Shown here: piece by piece, positions 16,697-25,871 of the stretch | How positions within the stretch are numbered: the first letter of the stretch is position 1 | Layout of the letters: every line of letters begins with the position of its first letter | NCBI RefSeq assembly: GCF_019969725.1 | Contig: NZ_JAHXYW010000013.1 | Location: 62,001-126,000 of the forward strand | Source: Neobacillus bataviensis | GTDB lineage: Bacteria > Bacillota > Bacilli > Bacillales_B > DSM-18226 | DNA: 64,000 nt | Direction: 5' to 3' | Made by a program: the position numbers and the translations under genes | The notes under the pieces: model-generated | Told to the model about the DNA's origin: nothing | Seen by the model: only the letters and a program-made list of their open reading frames with translations | The model's database searches: none

Positions 16697-17818
16697 TTAA
16701 TGGTTGATTTTTGTTTGTTCACCTAAAAGGAGGGTTGCGAGATACATGGTTAATAAATCATGGATATTATTAGGATTTAATCCGGTTAACTCTTCCGCCT
16801 TTTTCAAACGGTAATGGAGGGTATTGATGTGGATATGTAAATTTTTTGCTGTATTTTTTAATGAATGATTTTGATTAAATAATTCTTTGATGGTTGCCAT
16901 AAGTTCATTTTCCAGGGTCAAAGGTCCAAGCGTCCGCTTTATAAAATCCGCTTTTGTTTTTTGACTGATTTCTTCTAATAGCATCTCCAGGGTTAGGTCC
17001 TCATCAAATGCAATACTGCTAGGTGATTTTACAATTTTTAAAGATCTTTCAGCTTGAGAGTAGGAGACCCTGATTTCTTTTGGGTCCGCTGGCTGGCCGA
17101 CACCAGCAATCGCATGAATGTTAAAACGATCTAATAAAAAATGAAAAAACTGTTTTAAGCGCTTTTCTATCCTTTCTCGAGAGATACCGTTTGTGCAATT
17201 GATTAACAGAATGATTCGATCATTTCCTGAACGGGCAACAACTTCCTGATCATTTTTCTGAAACCTTTCAAAAATCGAGGACCATGCTTCCCGGGTTATA
17301 GGGGAGGTAAGTCCAGAAAATTCAATGATTACTGCAGATCTTATTATTTCCATATCGATGTTAAGCAGTTTTGCGCGATTCATAAAAGCATCATTCCACT
17401 CTTTGGCTTGGATCCAATCCATGACAAAAGATTCCAGAGCACGGGAATGCCAATCAAATTGCTCTGCATAATAATTTTCACTGATTAAAAGCTCGGTCAT
17501 TTTTCGAATGATTTCTCCGAAAGGCGTCACTTTTGCTGGGTCTCCCGTAATACCGATTACACCAATTACGTCATTTTGGAAAAAAATCGGGAAGTTAATA
17601 CCTGCTTTTACACCGATAAGTTTGGTTTGATCTTCTTTTGTAATAATCAGCTTTCTCTTATTTTGAGAAGCATTAAGCGCCCCTTCGTGAAAGGTTCCTA
17701 AACGTTCAAGGTCTGTACTTGCAATGATATACCCTTCAGTATTCACGACGATAATATCCTCGCCAATTAACTTTCTCACTTCTTTTACAATTTTCTCAGC
17801 GAGTTCAGGTAATAGCAT
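16697..17818 (-). CDS. ysfB: CdaR-type sugar-diacid regulator (YsfB-like)
   Basis: Transcription regulator, 373 residues. N-terminal putative sugar-diacid recognition domain (about 1-135; LAEKIVKEVRKLIGEDIIVVNTEGYIIAST, DVIGVIGITGDP), a GGDEF-like middle and a C-terminal PucR/CdaR helix-turn-helix (NTAKNLHIHINTLHYRLKKAEELTGL). Ribosome site GGGGG before ATG 17818. Placed just upstream of glcDF in the same direction as in the B. subtilis ysfBCD cluster; likely activates glcDF in response to glycolate or a related acid (inference). Confidence 0.88.
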   Translation of the reverse strand: MLLPELAEKIVKEVRKLIGEDIIVVNTEGYIIASTDLERLGTFHEGALNASQNKRKLIITKEDQTKLIGVKAGINFPIFFQNDVIGVIGITGDPAKVTPFGEIIRKMTELLISENYYAEQFDWHSRALESFVMDWIQAKEWNDAFMNRAKLLNIDMEIIRSAVIIEFSGLTSPITREAWSSIFERFQKNDQEVVARSGNDRIILLINCTNGISRERIEKRLKQFFHFLLDRFNIHAIAGVGQPADPKEIRVSYSQAERSLKIVKSPSSIAFDEDLTLEMLLEEISQKTKADFIKRTLGPLTLENELMATIKELFNQNHSLKNTAKNLHIHINTLHYRLKKAEELTGLNPNNIHDLLTMYLATLLLGEQTKINH

Positions 17819-17862
17819 GATTTGTCCCCCTCAAAAAACTATCTATTTATTATATCATGCAA

Positions 17863-17897
17863 ATAAAAAACTCTGGGAGGCATAGTCCCAGAGTTTC
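17863..17897 (-). terminator. Terminator after DUF3905 gene
   Basis: AAAACTCTGGGA (17867-17878) pairs with TCCCAGAGTTT (17886-17896); T run on the minus strand. Confidence 0.85.
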
Positions 17898-17903
17898 TTA
17901 CAT

Positions 17904-18245
17904 TCAGTCGCTTCCATGGCTGACATCTTTGGAAGGATGCATAAATGGATAGCCTTTTGGCTTTTTTTTGCTTTCAAGAAGCTCACGGTTTTCGGCAGTA
18001 TTCCAGCCAATATCATTGGTGGGATGAACCCACTGGTCCCCTGACATAATGGCAGGATCGGTTTCTTTTGACCAGTTTTCCAATGGCGAGTTTTCAGACG
18101 CATAAAGGCTGTCTCCGATGACTACGCCATGTTCATTAGTGAAGGGAGCCTCCATTTTAATACCAGTACCTTCAAAACTGGGGGCGTTAATTTGGTGGGG
18201 CATAGTTTCGTTAATGGTTACATTTTCTTCTTTTTCTTTTGTCAT
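17904..18245 (-). CDS. DUF3905 protein
   Basis: 113 residues from ATG 18245 (GGAGTGGTG upstream; the frame extends 12 codons further without a good site). Soluble, acidic, no membrane segment. The WVHPTNDIGWNTAENRELLE block is what I associate with DUF3905, a Bacillaceae family of unknown function; sporulation association is often suggested by its neighbours but is not shown here. It is divergent from two tiny plus-strand genes. Confidence 0.75.
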   Translation of the reverse strand: MTKEKEENVTINETMPHQINAPSFEGTGIKMEAPFTNEHGVVIGDSLYASENSPLENWSKETDPAIMSGDQWVHPTNDIGWNTAENRELLESKKKPKGYPFMHPSKDVSHGSD

Positions 18246-18378
18246 TTTTTCACCACTCCATTTTTTCTTATTTTCTTTCAACAGGATAATTTTATGAATG
18301 AAAAAAAAGGAAACGAATGATTAATTCATAAATGAAAAAACTATATATGTACGATTACTGATTAGGAGGAGTTACACA

Positions 18379-18540
18379 ATGGCGAAGCGTAAAGCGGAAT
18401 TTGATGCAGTGGAAAAATATACGAAAACCCCGCACAAAAATGTCCAGGAAAGTGAATTCTCAGCGGAGTTCACTGATAATAACAATGCTATTCGATTTCA
18501 AAACCGGAATTCAAAACTAGGAAAAAAAGGAAGAAGCTAA
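18379..18540 (+). CDS. Hypothetical 53-residue basic protein
   Basis: Not recognised. Sequence begins MAKRKAEFDAVEKYTKTPHK and ends NRNSKLGKKGRS; strongly basic at both ends with an acidic centre (ESEFSAEF). A strong ribosome site, TTAGGAGGAG, lies 9 bases before ATG. It is followed one base later by another tiny gene whose ribosome site lies inside this one, so the two are co-translated. Size and charge are compatible with a minor spore protein, but no SASP signature is present. Confidence 0.65.
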   Translation: MAKRKAEFDAVEKYTKTPHKNVQESEFSAEFTDNNNAIRFQNRNSKLGKKGRS

Positions 18541-18541
18541 A

Positions 18542-18676
18542 ATGGCAGGGCGTCGAAAAATCCCCCCACGTATTCCGACAGAGGATTTCAGTATGGAAAT
18601 TGGCGATGTTAATGGGGTTAAGCTATATGAAATAAAAAAGATATTTAAGCAAAAAGGGGCAAGGAAAGAAAAATAA
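18542..18676 (+). CDS. Hypothetical 44-residue basic protein
   Basis: Not recognised. MAGRRKIPPRIPTEDF then SMEIGDVNGVKLYEIKKIFKQKGARKEK. The ribosome site AAGGAAG is inside the last codons of the preceding gene. The pair ends at a strong terminator. The proline-basic head followed by a short amphipathic segment is distinctive, and no function is proposed. Confidence 0.65.
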   Translation: MAGRRKIPPRIPTEDFSMEIGDVNGVKLYEIKKIFKQKGARKEK

Positions 18677-18699
18677 GCCGGGAATTCCCGGCTTTTTTA
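18676..18699 (+). terminator. Bidirectional terminator, small-gene pair / radical SAM gene
   Basis: Perfect inverted repeat AGCCGGGAATTCCCGGCT (18676-18693) followed by TTTTTT. The convergent radical SAM gene ends at 18702. Confidence 0.9.
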
Positions 18700-18701
18700 T
18701 T

Positions 18702-20441
18702 TCATCTATAGGGAAATATAAGTGTCCGATTATTGGTTGGATCGAAATAGGCCAATAGATAGGAAGGAACATTTTTTATCTCACCCGTTGCTATATAACT
18801 TGATAAATCAAAAGAAAGCTCTTCAAGCATTGTATGCTTATATAATTCCTTTTCATTAAGTTCCAGCTTAATAAAAGCTTCTCCCAATAAAGAAGGATTT
18901 TCAGCGATTTGTTTATACACTTGTGTCCGTTCATTTTTATTAAAGCTAGCGTCCCACCACGGTTTTCTCGGCTTGTACTTATGATGTTTTAGGTAATCAT
19001 ACTTCATAAGACCAGCTGCCACATCTAGTTTTTCTATCGATTTATGCTCCAAAAAGGAATAGAGGCGGCGGAATAAATCTTCAAGCTGATGGCCAATTCT
19101 TGACCAGCCTTTCTGGTCCCAGTAGGATCCGAATTCTTGAAAGAAATCAAATGGTGAAGGGAAAACCTTCGTTACCAAATATTCAACCGTGTGATCCATA
19201 CGGTGGTCATTCCAATACTTCTCGAGGACATCTTCTACTTGTTTAATCCTTACGATATCGTCAAAGGAAAGAACATTATTGCTTAGGATTTCATACGGTG
19301 AATGATCCATATATACATATTGATGCTCATCAGCTCGAAGACGGACCCCTGTGCCACGCAGCATTTTTAAAAACCCTAATTGCAATTCTTCCGGTCTCAT
19401 TTCGAAAACATCGTTAAAGGTTTTGCGGAAAGAGGCATAGTCTTCTTCCGGAAGCCCAGCAATTAAATCAAGATGTTGATCAATTTTTCCGCCTTCTTTA
19501 ACCAAGGTAACGGTTCTGGTCAGCTTTGCAAAATTCTGCTTCCGCATAACAATCTCGTTAGTATAATCATTGGTTGATTGGACACCGATTTCAAAACGGA
19601 ACAAGCCTTCAGGTGCCTCTTGATTTAAAAATTCGATAACCTCAGGGCGCATGATATCAGCTGTAATTTCAAACTGGAATACCGTCCCTGGGAGGTGTTC
19701 ATCAATGAGGAATCGAAACATATCCATAGCATAGCTTCTGCTGATATTAAAGGTACGGTCAACAAATTTAATCGTCTTTGCACCGTTTGTCATTAAATAA
19801 CGGATATCTTCTTTTATTTTTTCGCGGTCAAAATAGCGGACGCCAACCTCAATAGAAGACAAACAGAATTGGCAGCTAAATGGACACCCGCGGCTTGTCT
19901 CAATATAAGTAACCCGCTTGCCCAAATGGGGAATATCCTCAGTGAATCGGTATGGTGATGGCAGTTCCTTCAAAACAAGCTTATTTCGTTGTGGTGTGCA
20001 CTTCACGTGACCATTTTCACGGTAGGCAACACCATGGACATTCAATAAATTTTGACTCGTCTCTAATTCTGTTAGCAGCTGTTTAAACGTTTGTTCACCT
20101 TCACCAATCACAATAAAATCAATCTCTGGATAGTTTTCCATCCAATGAATCGTATCGTAAGTAACTTCAGGACCCCCTAAGACGATTGTAATAGAAGGAT
20201 CTATTTTTTTAATCATATTGACAACTTTAAGCGTTTCTTCAATATTCCAAATGTAACAGCTGAAACCAATTACAGACGGTTTTTGTTGATAAAGGTCTGA
20301 GACAATGTTCATAATTGGGTCTTTTATTGTGTATTCTTTAATTTGTATGTCATACTCAGGCGAAGCAAAGGCTTTCAAATAGCGGATTGCTAGGTTTGTA
20401 TGAATATACTTGGCATTTAAGGTAGAGCAAATAACCTTCAT
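18702..20441 (-). CDS. B12-binding-domain radical SAM protein (DUF4080)
   Basis: 579 residues. N-terminal cobalamin-binding-like Rossmann domain (about 1-135: IGFSCYIWNIEETLKVV, ITIVLGGPEVTYD), lacking the DxHxxG base-off motif as far as I can see; radical SAM core with the cluster motif CPFSCQFCLSS (Cys-x3-Cys-x2-Cys) at about 185; C-terminal DUF4080-like region. Such proteins are widespread in Bacillaceae and of unknown substrate; methylation or tRNA-like modification chemistry is only a guess. Monocistronic. Confidence 0.88.
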   Translation of the reverse strand: MKVICSTLNAKYIHTNLAIRYLKAFASPEYDIQIKEYTIKDPIMNIVSDLYQQKPSVIGFSCYIWNIEETLKVVNMIKKIDPSITIVLGGPEVTYDTIHWMENYPEIDFIVIGEGEQTFKQLLTELETSQNLLNVHGVAYRENGHVKCTPQRNKLVLKELPSPYRFTEDIPHLGKRVTYIETSRGCPFSCQFCLSSIEVGVRYFDREKIKEDIRYLMTNGAKTIKFVDRTFNISRSYAMDMFRFLIDEHLPGTVFQFEITADIMRPEVIEFLNQEAPEGLFRFEIGVQSTNDYTNEIVMRKQNFAKLTRTVTLVKEGGKIDQHLDLIAGLPEEDYASFRKTFNDVFEMRPEELQLGFLKMLRGTGVRLRADEHQYVYMDHSPYEILSNNVLSFDDIVRIKQVEDVLEKYWNDHRMDHTVEYLVTKVFPSPFDFFQEFGSYWDQKGWSRIGHQLEDLFRRLYSFLEHKSIEKLDVAAGLMKYDYLKHHKYKPRKPWWDASFNKNERTQVYKQIAENPSLLGEAFIKLELNEKELYKHTMLEELSFDLSSYIATGEIKNVPSYLLAYFDPTNNRTLIFPYR

Positions 20442-20466
20442 AAAAATACTCCTTTTGCTAAGGCTC

Positions 20467-20553
20467 TTTTCGTAAACTTTGTTGCTTTTGGAACTTATTA
20501 AGGACCATTTACGAAGTTCCCAGGCAATTTTCGTAAATGTTCTTACGAAAAGA
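20467..20553. repeat. Imperfect long inverted repeat, MITE-like
   Basis: The intergenic DNA upstream of the radical SAM gene has outer arms CTTTTCGTAA (20467-20476) and TTACGAAAAG (20544-20553), perfect complements, with inner pairs GGAACT/AGTTCC (20491-20496 / 20515-20520). The whole 87 bases fold on themselves. It carries no coding frame and resembles the short palindromic intergenic repeats scattered in Bacillus genomes; no second copy is visible in this window. Confidence 0.5.
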
Positions 20554-20691
20554 TGCCACGAAGAATCTAGTTATACGGATTGCTGAACTTATACAAAAAA
20601 CAATAATCTTTGCGAAAATAGCCTTTGCTTAAATAAAACAATATTTTATTATAGTCTATTTTAAACAAAAATGATAGAAGCAAACCATGGA

Positions 20692-20724
20692 AAAAGACCC
20701 ACGCTTGTTAAGCGTGGGTCTTAA
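20692..20724 (-). terminator. Terminator after lutP
   Basis: AAGACCCACGCTT pairs with AAGCGTGGGTCTT around a GTT loop, next to the lutP stop at 20738. Confidence 0.85.
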
Positions 20725-20737
20725 GCATGGATTTCAA

Positions 20738-22432
20738 TTACGGAATCATAAACGACAGTACATGACTCTGTAAGAAGGTCATGATTCCTACTAGTATGAC
20801 CAGGATGAAGCTGTGTTTAACGGTAAAGCGGAATAAATCTGATTCCTTTCCGGCAAGTCCTACAGCGGCACAGGCAACTGCAATGGATTGAGGCGAAATC
20901 ATTTTTCCGGTTACTCCCCCAGAAGAGTTGGCTGCAATGGCTAATACAGGGTCCATACCAATGGAGGTTGCTGTAATCTTTTGCAGGTTACCAAATAATA
21001 AGTTTGCGGATGTATCAGAACCAGTAATAAATACTCCCAGCCAGCCAAGGAAAGGCGAGAAGAATGGAAACAGGAGTGAGCCTGTTTTGGCAAGCGACAT
21101 ACCAAGAGTTGTGCTCATTCCTGATGCATTAGTAACATATGCAAACCCGACGACTGAACCAATTGTGAGAACTGGATATTTCAACTCATTAAGTGTTTCG
21201 CCAAAAGTAATAGCCCAGTTTTTCCATGAGATGCCGACAATGAATTTGGTTATGATACATGCAATTAATATGGCAGTTCCAGCTGCTCCAAGTACTTCAA
21301 GCTTATAAACAGCAGAGATAGGAGCACCTGCACTATTTAGAATTTTATTGTTTAGTAGTGATACTTCCGGCATAAATGTCAGAGCGTGGCCAATGGAATT
21401 AATCGCTTTTAAAATAGCATTTGTTCCTTCATAATGGCCCGTTAATGCAAGCTTAATAGTTGGGATTCCCCAAACAGAGATAATCCCAGTTAATACAAGG
21501 AATGGAGACCAAGCTTTGAAAATTTGTCCTCCGGAATAGTGTTCCTGATTGCTGTGAAGCTTTCGGGCTGTAGAAGTTGCAGCCAATTCCTGCTCTGCTG
21601 CGAATCGGTAAGTATTTTTCGGTTTCCAAAATTTTAAAAAAATCGCTAAAGCAAATAAAGAGACAAGAGCTGATAAAATATCCGGAAGTTCTGGTCCAAT
21701 AAAATTAGAAGTTAAATACTGGGTTAGGGCAAAGGTAACCCCTGACACTAAAATGGCTGGTAAAACTTCCATGGATTTTTTGAAGCCTGTCATGATGAAA
21801 ACGAGATAAAATGGAATAAAAACGGATAAGAATGGTAATTGGCGTCCGACCATTTTCGAAATTTCGATTGCCGGAACCCCAGTTGGACCCTCAACAGCAA
21901 TAATCGGAATTCCAATTGCACCAAAAGCAACTGGTGCAGTGTTCGCAATCAGGCAAAGTCCGGCAGCATATAAAGGATTGAAGCCTAACCCAACTAATAA
22001 AGCAGCTGAAATGGCAACCGGCGCACCGAACCCTGCAGCCCCCTCAAGAAATGCTCCAAATGAAAATGCAACCAATAACGCCTGTAATCGGCGGTCTTCC
22101 GTGATCGATAATACTGAATTTCTTATTATATCAAACTGACCTGTTTTTACAGTTAGTTTATATAAAAATACGGAAGTAATAATAATCCAGCCGATTGGCA
22201 AAATACCATAAATAGCTCCTTGAGTTGCTGACATAAATGCCATGCTCGCTGGCATTTTATATGCGATGATCGCAACCAATAAAGCAATAGCTAGTGTAGA
22301 TAGACCAGCTATATGGCCTTTCATCCGTTTTACAGCTAAAGCCCAGAAGAAATAAAGGATTGGAATAAGTGCAACAATTGCGGAAAGTGCGAGATTGTCT
22401 CCCACAGCGGTAAAATTTTGTGTAAATGTCAT
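20738..22432 (-). CDS. lutP: L-lactate permease LutP
   Basis: Lactate/proton symporter of the LctP family, 564 residues, about 13 membrane segments. Family motifs: SFGAFLEGAAGFGAPVAISAALLVGLGF and, near the end, GSDTSANLLFGNLQ and NSSGGVTGKMISPQSIAVA. Ribosome site GGGGGGAT before the ATG. It is divergent from lutR and carries the same operator as lutABC plus a cre-like site in its leader, so both lactate regulation and carbon catabolite control are expected. Confidence 0.94.
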   Translation of the reverse strand: MTFTQNFTAVGDNLALSAIVALIPILYFFWALAVKRMKGHIAGLSTLAIALLVAIIAYKMPASMAFMSATQGAIYGILPIGWIIITSVFLYKLTVKTGQFDIIRNSVLSITEDRRLQALLVAFSFGAFLEGAAGFGAPVAISAALLVGLGFNPLYAAGLCLIANTAPVAFGAIGIPIIAVEGPTGVPAIEISKMVGRQLPFLSVFIPFYLVFIMTGFKKSMEVLPAILVSGVTFALTQYLTSNFIGPELPDILSALVSLFALAIFLKFWKPKNTYRFAAEQELAATSTARKLHSNQEHYSGGQIFKAWSPFLVLTGIISVWGIPTIKLALTGHYEGTNAILKAINSIGHALTFMPEVSLLNNKILNSAGAPISAVYKLEVLGAAGTAILIACIITKFIVGISWKNWAITFGETLNELKYPVLTIGSVVGFAYVTNASGMSTTLGMSLAKTGSLLFPFFSPFLGWLGVFITGSDTSANLLFGNLQKITATSIGMDPVLAIAANSSGGVTGKMISPQSIAVACAAVGLAGKESDLFRFTVKHSFILVILVGIMTFLQSHVLSFMIP

Positions 22433-22504
22433 TAGCGTAATCCCCCCGAATTTGCTTGAAATAGTTTTTTTACAAAAAAAAGAGCTCCTCTCTTAATGTT
22501 TTGT

Positions 22505-22519
22505 TAGCAAACGCTTTCA
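22505..22519. promoter_or_regulatory. cre-like CcpA site upstream of lutP
   Basis: TAGCAAACGCTTTCA fits WTGNAANCGNWNNCW at 14 of 15 positions by eye. It lies about 75 bases from the lutP start, next to the LutR-type operator. Confidence 0.65.
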
Positions 22520-22531
22520 AATGATGATTCG

Positions 22532-22544
22532 GTCATCAGATGAC
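22532..22544. promoter_or_regulatory. LutR-type operator upstream of lutP
   Basis: GTCATCAGATGAC, a perfect inverted repeat about a central base. The identical 13-mer stands upstream of lutA at 23604-23616, and both flank the FadR-type regulator gene. Confidence 0.75.
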
Positions 22545-22748
22545 TCGATGTTTCTCTCTGTAAAGAATTATAAGGGACAATTTTAATAAAATTCAATAGA
22601 AAATTTAAAAAATTTTTATAAATTGAAAATAAATAAAACAGAAAATGAATTAAAACTCCGCCTGTTAAGAATTAGTTTGGGTGCACTTTGTTTGAAAAAA
22701 ATGTATGATAATAGTTACATGTTGATTGTTTGTTAGGGGATGTCTTAG

Positions 22749-23477
22749 ATGAAATATAAAAAAATAAAACCCAAAAAAATATATGAAGAAGTTGCTGAAG
22801 CTATATATGAAATGATTCGAACAGGAGAGTTAAAGCCTGGTGATAAGCTGGATTCTGTTCAACAGCTCGCGGAAAACTTCCAAGTTGGTCGTTCTGCAAT
22901 TCGCGAGGCGTTAACGTCATTAAGGGCGATGGGTCTAATTGAAATGAAGCAGGGGGAAGGAACATATATAAAAGAGTTTGAAACAGACCAAATTACCTTC
23001 CCGTTATCAACTGCAATTTTAATGAATAAGGATGATATCACCCATCTTTTAGAGGTACGAAAGATTATTGAAGTCGGTACAGCAGGGGCAGCCGCGAAAA
23101 AGAGAACAGATCACCACCTTAAGAATATGGTGAGCGCATTGAAAGATATGAGCGAGGCCCAAGGGAATGAAGAACTTGGTGAGAAAGCAGATCTGCAGTT
23201 CCATTTAGCCATCGCAGAAGCATCGCAAAACCCGCTTTTACTTAGCCTAATGAACCATGTTTCCGATTTAATGGGTGAAACAATGAAAGAGACGAGAAGG
23301 GTTTGGTTATATTCTAAGCAGACAACTTTAGAACGGTTATATGAGGAGCACGTGGCTATTTATGAGGCTATAAGGGACGAAAACGAGGACGGAGCTAAAC
23401 AATCGATGTTTAAGCACCTTGAAAACGTTGAAGAAATCCTACAAAAGTATCTCCAGTATAATAATTTATCAATTTAA
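22749..23477 (+). CDS. lutR: FadR/GntR-type regulator LutR
   Basis: Lactate-responsive repressor of the FadR subfamily, 242 residues. N-terminal winged helix (KPGDKLDSVQQLAENFQVGRSAIREALTSLRAMGLIEMKQGEGTYI, about 28-74) and a C-terminal FCD ligand domain (LQFHLAIAEASQNPLLLSLMNHV; acidic and His residues of the metal site). AGGGGATG precedes the ATG. It lies between lutP and lutABC, each with the same operator, so it most likely controls both. Confidence 0.88.
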   Translation: MKYKKIKPKKIYEEVAEAIYEMIRTGELKPGDKLDSVQQLAENFQVGRSAIREALTSLRAMGLIEMKQGEGTYIKEFETDQITFPLSTAILMNKDDITHLLEVRKIIEVGTAGAAAKKRTDHHLKNMVSALKDMSEAQGNEELGEKADLQFHLAIAEASQNPLLLSLMNHVSDLMGETMKETRRVWLYSKQTTLERLYEEHVAIYEAIRDENEDGAKQSMFKHLENVEEILQKYLQYNNLSI

Positions 23478-23480
23478 GTT

Positions 23481-23520
23481 TAAAAAACGGTTCTAATTGT
23501 TAGAATCGTTTTTTTTATAA
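23481..23520 (+). terminator. Terminator after lutR
   Basis: AAAAACGGTTCTAA pairs with TTAGAATCGTTTTTTTT. It insulates lutR from lutABC. Confidence 0.8.
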
Positions 23521-23603
23521 AAGTTTTCTGAAAGCCCTTTCTATGTTTAGCAATTTTATAGTAATATGATAATTATAAAATTTGAACATTCTTTTTTTTA
23601 TCA

Positions 23604-23616
23604 GTCATCAGATGAC
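23604..23616. promoter_or_regulatory. LutR-type operator upstream of lutABC
   Basis: GTCATCAGATGAC, identical to the site at 22532-22544; 60 bases before the lutA start, in position to block the promoter. Confidence 0.75.
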
Positions 23617-23675
23617 CGGTTAATCAGGTGTACGGTGGCGCCCAATATATTAGATAATAAGAAGGGGAGAAACAC

Positions 23676-24392
23676 ATGAAGGTTACTCTTTTTGCGACTT
23701 GTTTAGTTGACTTATTTCAAAGCAATGTAGGTAAAGCGACAGTAGAATTACTTGAAAGGCTGGGATGTGAAATTCAATTTCCGGAATCACAGGTCTGCTG
23801 TGGACAGCCAGCATATAATAGCGGTTATGTTAAAGAATCAAAGGAAGCTATGAAACGAATGATCGAAACATTTATGGATGCGGAATACGTCGTGTCTCCT
23901 TCCGGATCATGCGCATTAATGTTCCATGAATATCCTCATATTTTTAAAGGTGACCCTGACTGGGAACCAAAAGCAAAAAAATTGGCTGAAAAGACATTTG
24001 AGTTAACACAATTTATTGTTGAAGTTTTAAAAATAGAAGATGTCGGTGCAAAATTTGAAGCGAGTGTAACTTACCATACTTCATGTCATATGACGAGATT
24101 ATTAGGTGTAAAAGAGGCACCTATGATTCTTTTAAAAAATGTTAAAGGGATAAAGTTTACAGAATTGCCAGGCAAGGAACAATGCTGCGGCTTTGGAGGA
24201 ACCTTTTCAGTTAAAATGGCGCAAATATCCGAGCAAATGGTCGATGAAAAGGTGCGGCATGTAGAAGAAACCGAGGCTGAGTATTTAATCGGTGCAGATG
24301 CAGGCTGTCTTATGAATATTGGCGGCCGAATTGAAAGAAAAGGGAAGCCAATCAAGGTGTTGCATATAGCAGAAGTATTAAATAGCCTGTAA
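23676..24392 (+). CDS. lutA: Lactate utilisation protein LutA
   Basis: Cysteine-rich subunit of the LutABC L-lactate oxidase, 238 residues, with two CCG domains: [15 protein letters not shown] and [14 protein letters not shown], the ligands of an unusual FeS cluster or heterodisulfide-reductase-like site. Converts lactate to pyruvate together with LutB and LutC. AAGGGGAG ribosome site. First gene of a tightly arranged operon (52 bases to lutB). Confidence 0.94.
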   Translation: MKVTLFATCLVDLFQSNVGKATVELLERLGCEIQFPESQVCCGQPAYNSGYVKESKEAMKRMIETFMDAEYVVSPSGSCALMFHEYPHIFKGDPDWEPKAKKLAEKTFELTQFIVEVLKIEDVGAKFEASVTYHTSCHMTRLLGVKEAPMILLKNVKGIKFTELPGKEQCCGFGGTFSVKMAQISEQMVDEKVRHVEETEAEYLIGADAGCLMNIGGRIERKGKPIKVLHIAEVLNSL

Positions 24393-24444
24393 ATCAAAAG
24401 TTTGAGAGAATGTGAATTAAATTGAAGGGTGGAGGAGTATTCAA

Positions 24445-25869
24445 ATGGCAATGAAGATTGGCACGGATCAATTTAAGGAACGTGTTGATAAAGGAATTCA
24501 TAATTCCTTTATGCGTGGTGCGGTAGCTGGTGCACAGGATGGAATGGGTATAAAAAGACGGGTAGCAACTGAGGAACTGGGAAACTGGGAAGATTGGCGT
24601 TCACATGGTGAAGAAATCCGACAGCATGTACTAAAGCATTTAGATTATTATTTAGAACAATTAAGCGAGAATGTCGCAAAACGGGGCGGCCATGTTTTTT
24701 TCGCTCAGACAAAAGAAGAGGCCAATGAGTATATTCGCGGCATTGTTCAAAAGAAAAACGCAAAAAAAATCGTTAAATCTAAATCGATGGTCACCGAAGA
24801 AATTAGTTTAAATGCAGTACTGGAGCAAGAGGGATGTGAGGTTATTGAAACGGACCTTGGGGAATACATTCTTCAAGTCGATGACCATGACCCGCCATCC
24901 CATATAGTAGTTCCAGCACTGCATAAAAATAAAGAGCAAATTCGCGATGTATTCAAAGAAAAATTAGGTTATACAAAAACATCGAAGCCAGAAGAACTGG
25001 CCGCACATGCACGTGAAATGCTTCGTAAGGAATACTTGTCAGCCGATATCGGAATAACGGGCTGTAACTTTGCTGTTGCAGAAACGGGTTCTTTTAGTTT
25101 AGTAACAAATGAAGGGAATGCTGATTTAGTAACAGCATTACCAAAAACGCAGATTACTGTCATGGGAATGGAAAGAATTGTTCCTACATTTGAAGAAATG
25201 GAGGTTCTCGTCAGCCTCTTAACAAGAAGCGCGGTAGGCCAAAAATTGACGAGTTATATTACGGTTTTAACAGGACCAAGAGAGGAATTAGACGTTGACG
25301 GTCCGGAGGAATTTCACCTCGTCATCGTCGATAATGGCCGTTCCAATATTTTAGGTGGAGAATTCCAGGCAGTCTTGCAATGTATCCGCTGTGCAGCGTG
25401 TATTAATGTCTGCCCAGTTTATCGTCATGTAGGGGGCCATTCATATGGTTCCATTTATTCCGGTCCGATTGGAGCTGTTTTATCTCCATTGCTTGGGGGA
25501 TATGACGAATATAAAGAATTACCTTATGCCTCCACACTTTGTGGGGCTTGTACGGAGGTTTGTCCTGTAAAAATACCGTTACACAATCTTCTTCATAAAC
25601 ACAGGGAAATCATAGTTGAAAAAGAAGGGAAAGCTCCAATATCTGAAAAGCTTGCGATGAAAGCATTCGGCTTAGGAGCGGCCTCTCCGACATTGTATAA
25701 GCTTGGTACTAAAATGGCACCGGCAGCCATGAATCCGTTCACCGTAGGAGATAAAATCTCAAAAGGTCCCGGTCCCCTGAAGGCATGGACGGAAATTCGA
25801 GAATTTCCGGCTCCAAATAAAGAAAGATTTAGAGATTGGTTTAAAAATCGCGAAAAGGGTGGTAAGTGA
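24445..25869 (+). CDS. lutB: Lactate utilisation iron-sulfur protein LutB
   Basis: 474 residues. The N-terminal LUD domain (about 70-295) contains [15 protein letters not shown]; two 4Fe-4S motifs follow: [19 protein letters not shown] (about 312) and [18 protein letters not shown] (about 363). It should transfer electrons from lactate oxidation. Strong ribosome site GGTGGAGGAG. The stop overlaps the beginning of the lutC frame. Confidence 0.94.
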   Translation: MAMKIGTDQFKERVDKGIHNSFMRGAVAGAQDGMGIKRRVATEELGNWEDWRSHGEEIRQHVLKHLDYYLEQLSENVAKRGGHVFFAQTKEEANEYIRGIVQKKNAKKIVKSKSMVTEEISLNAVLEQEGCEVIETDLGEYILQVDDHDPPSHIVVPALHKNKEQIRDVFKEKLGYTKTSKPEELAAHAREMLRKEYLSADIGITGCNFAVAETGSFSLVTNEGNADLVTALPKTQITVMGMERIVPTFEEMEVLVSLLTRSAVGQKLTSYITVLTGPREELDVDGPEEFHLVIVDNGRSNILGGEFQAVLQCIRCAACINVCPVYRHVGGHSYGSIYSGPIGAVLSPLLGGYDEYKELPYASTLCGACTEVCPVKIPLHNLLHKHREIIVEKEGKAPISEKLAMKAFGLGAASPTLYKLGTKMAPAAMNPFTVGDKISKGPGPLKAWTEIREFPAPNKERFRDWFKNREKGGK

Positions 25870-25871
25870 AA

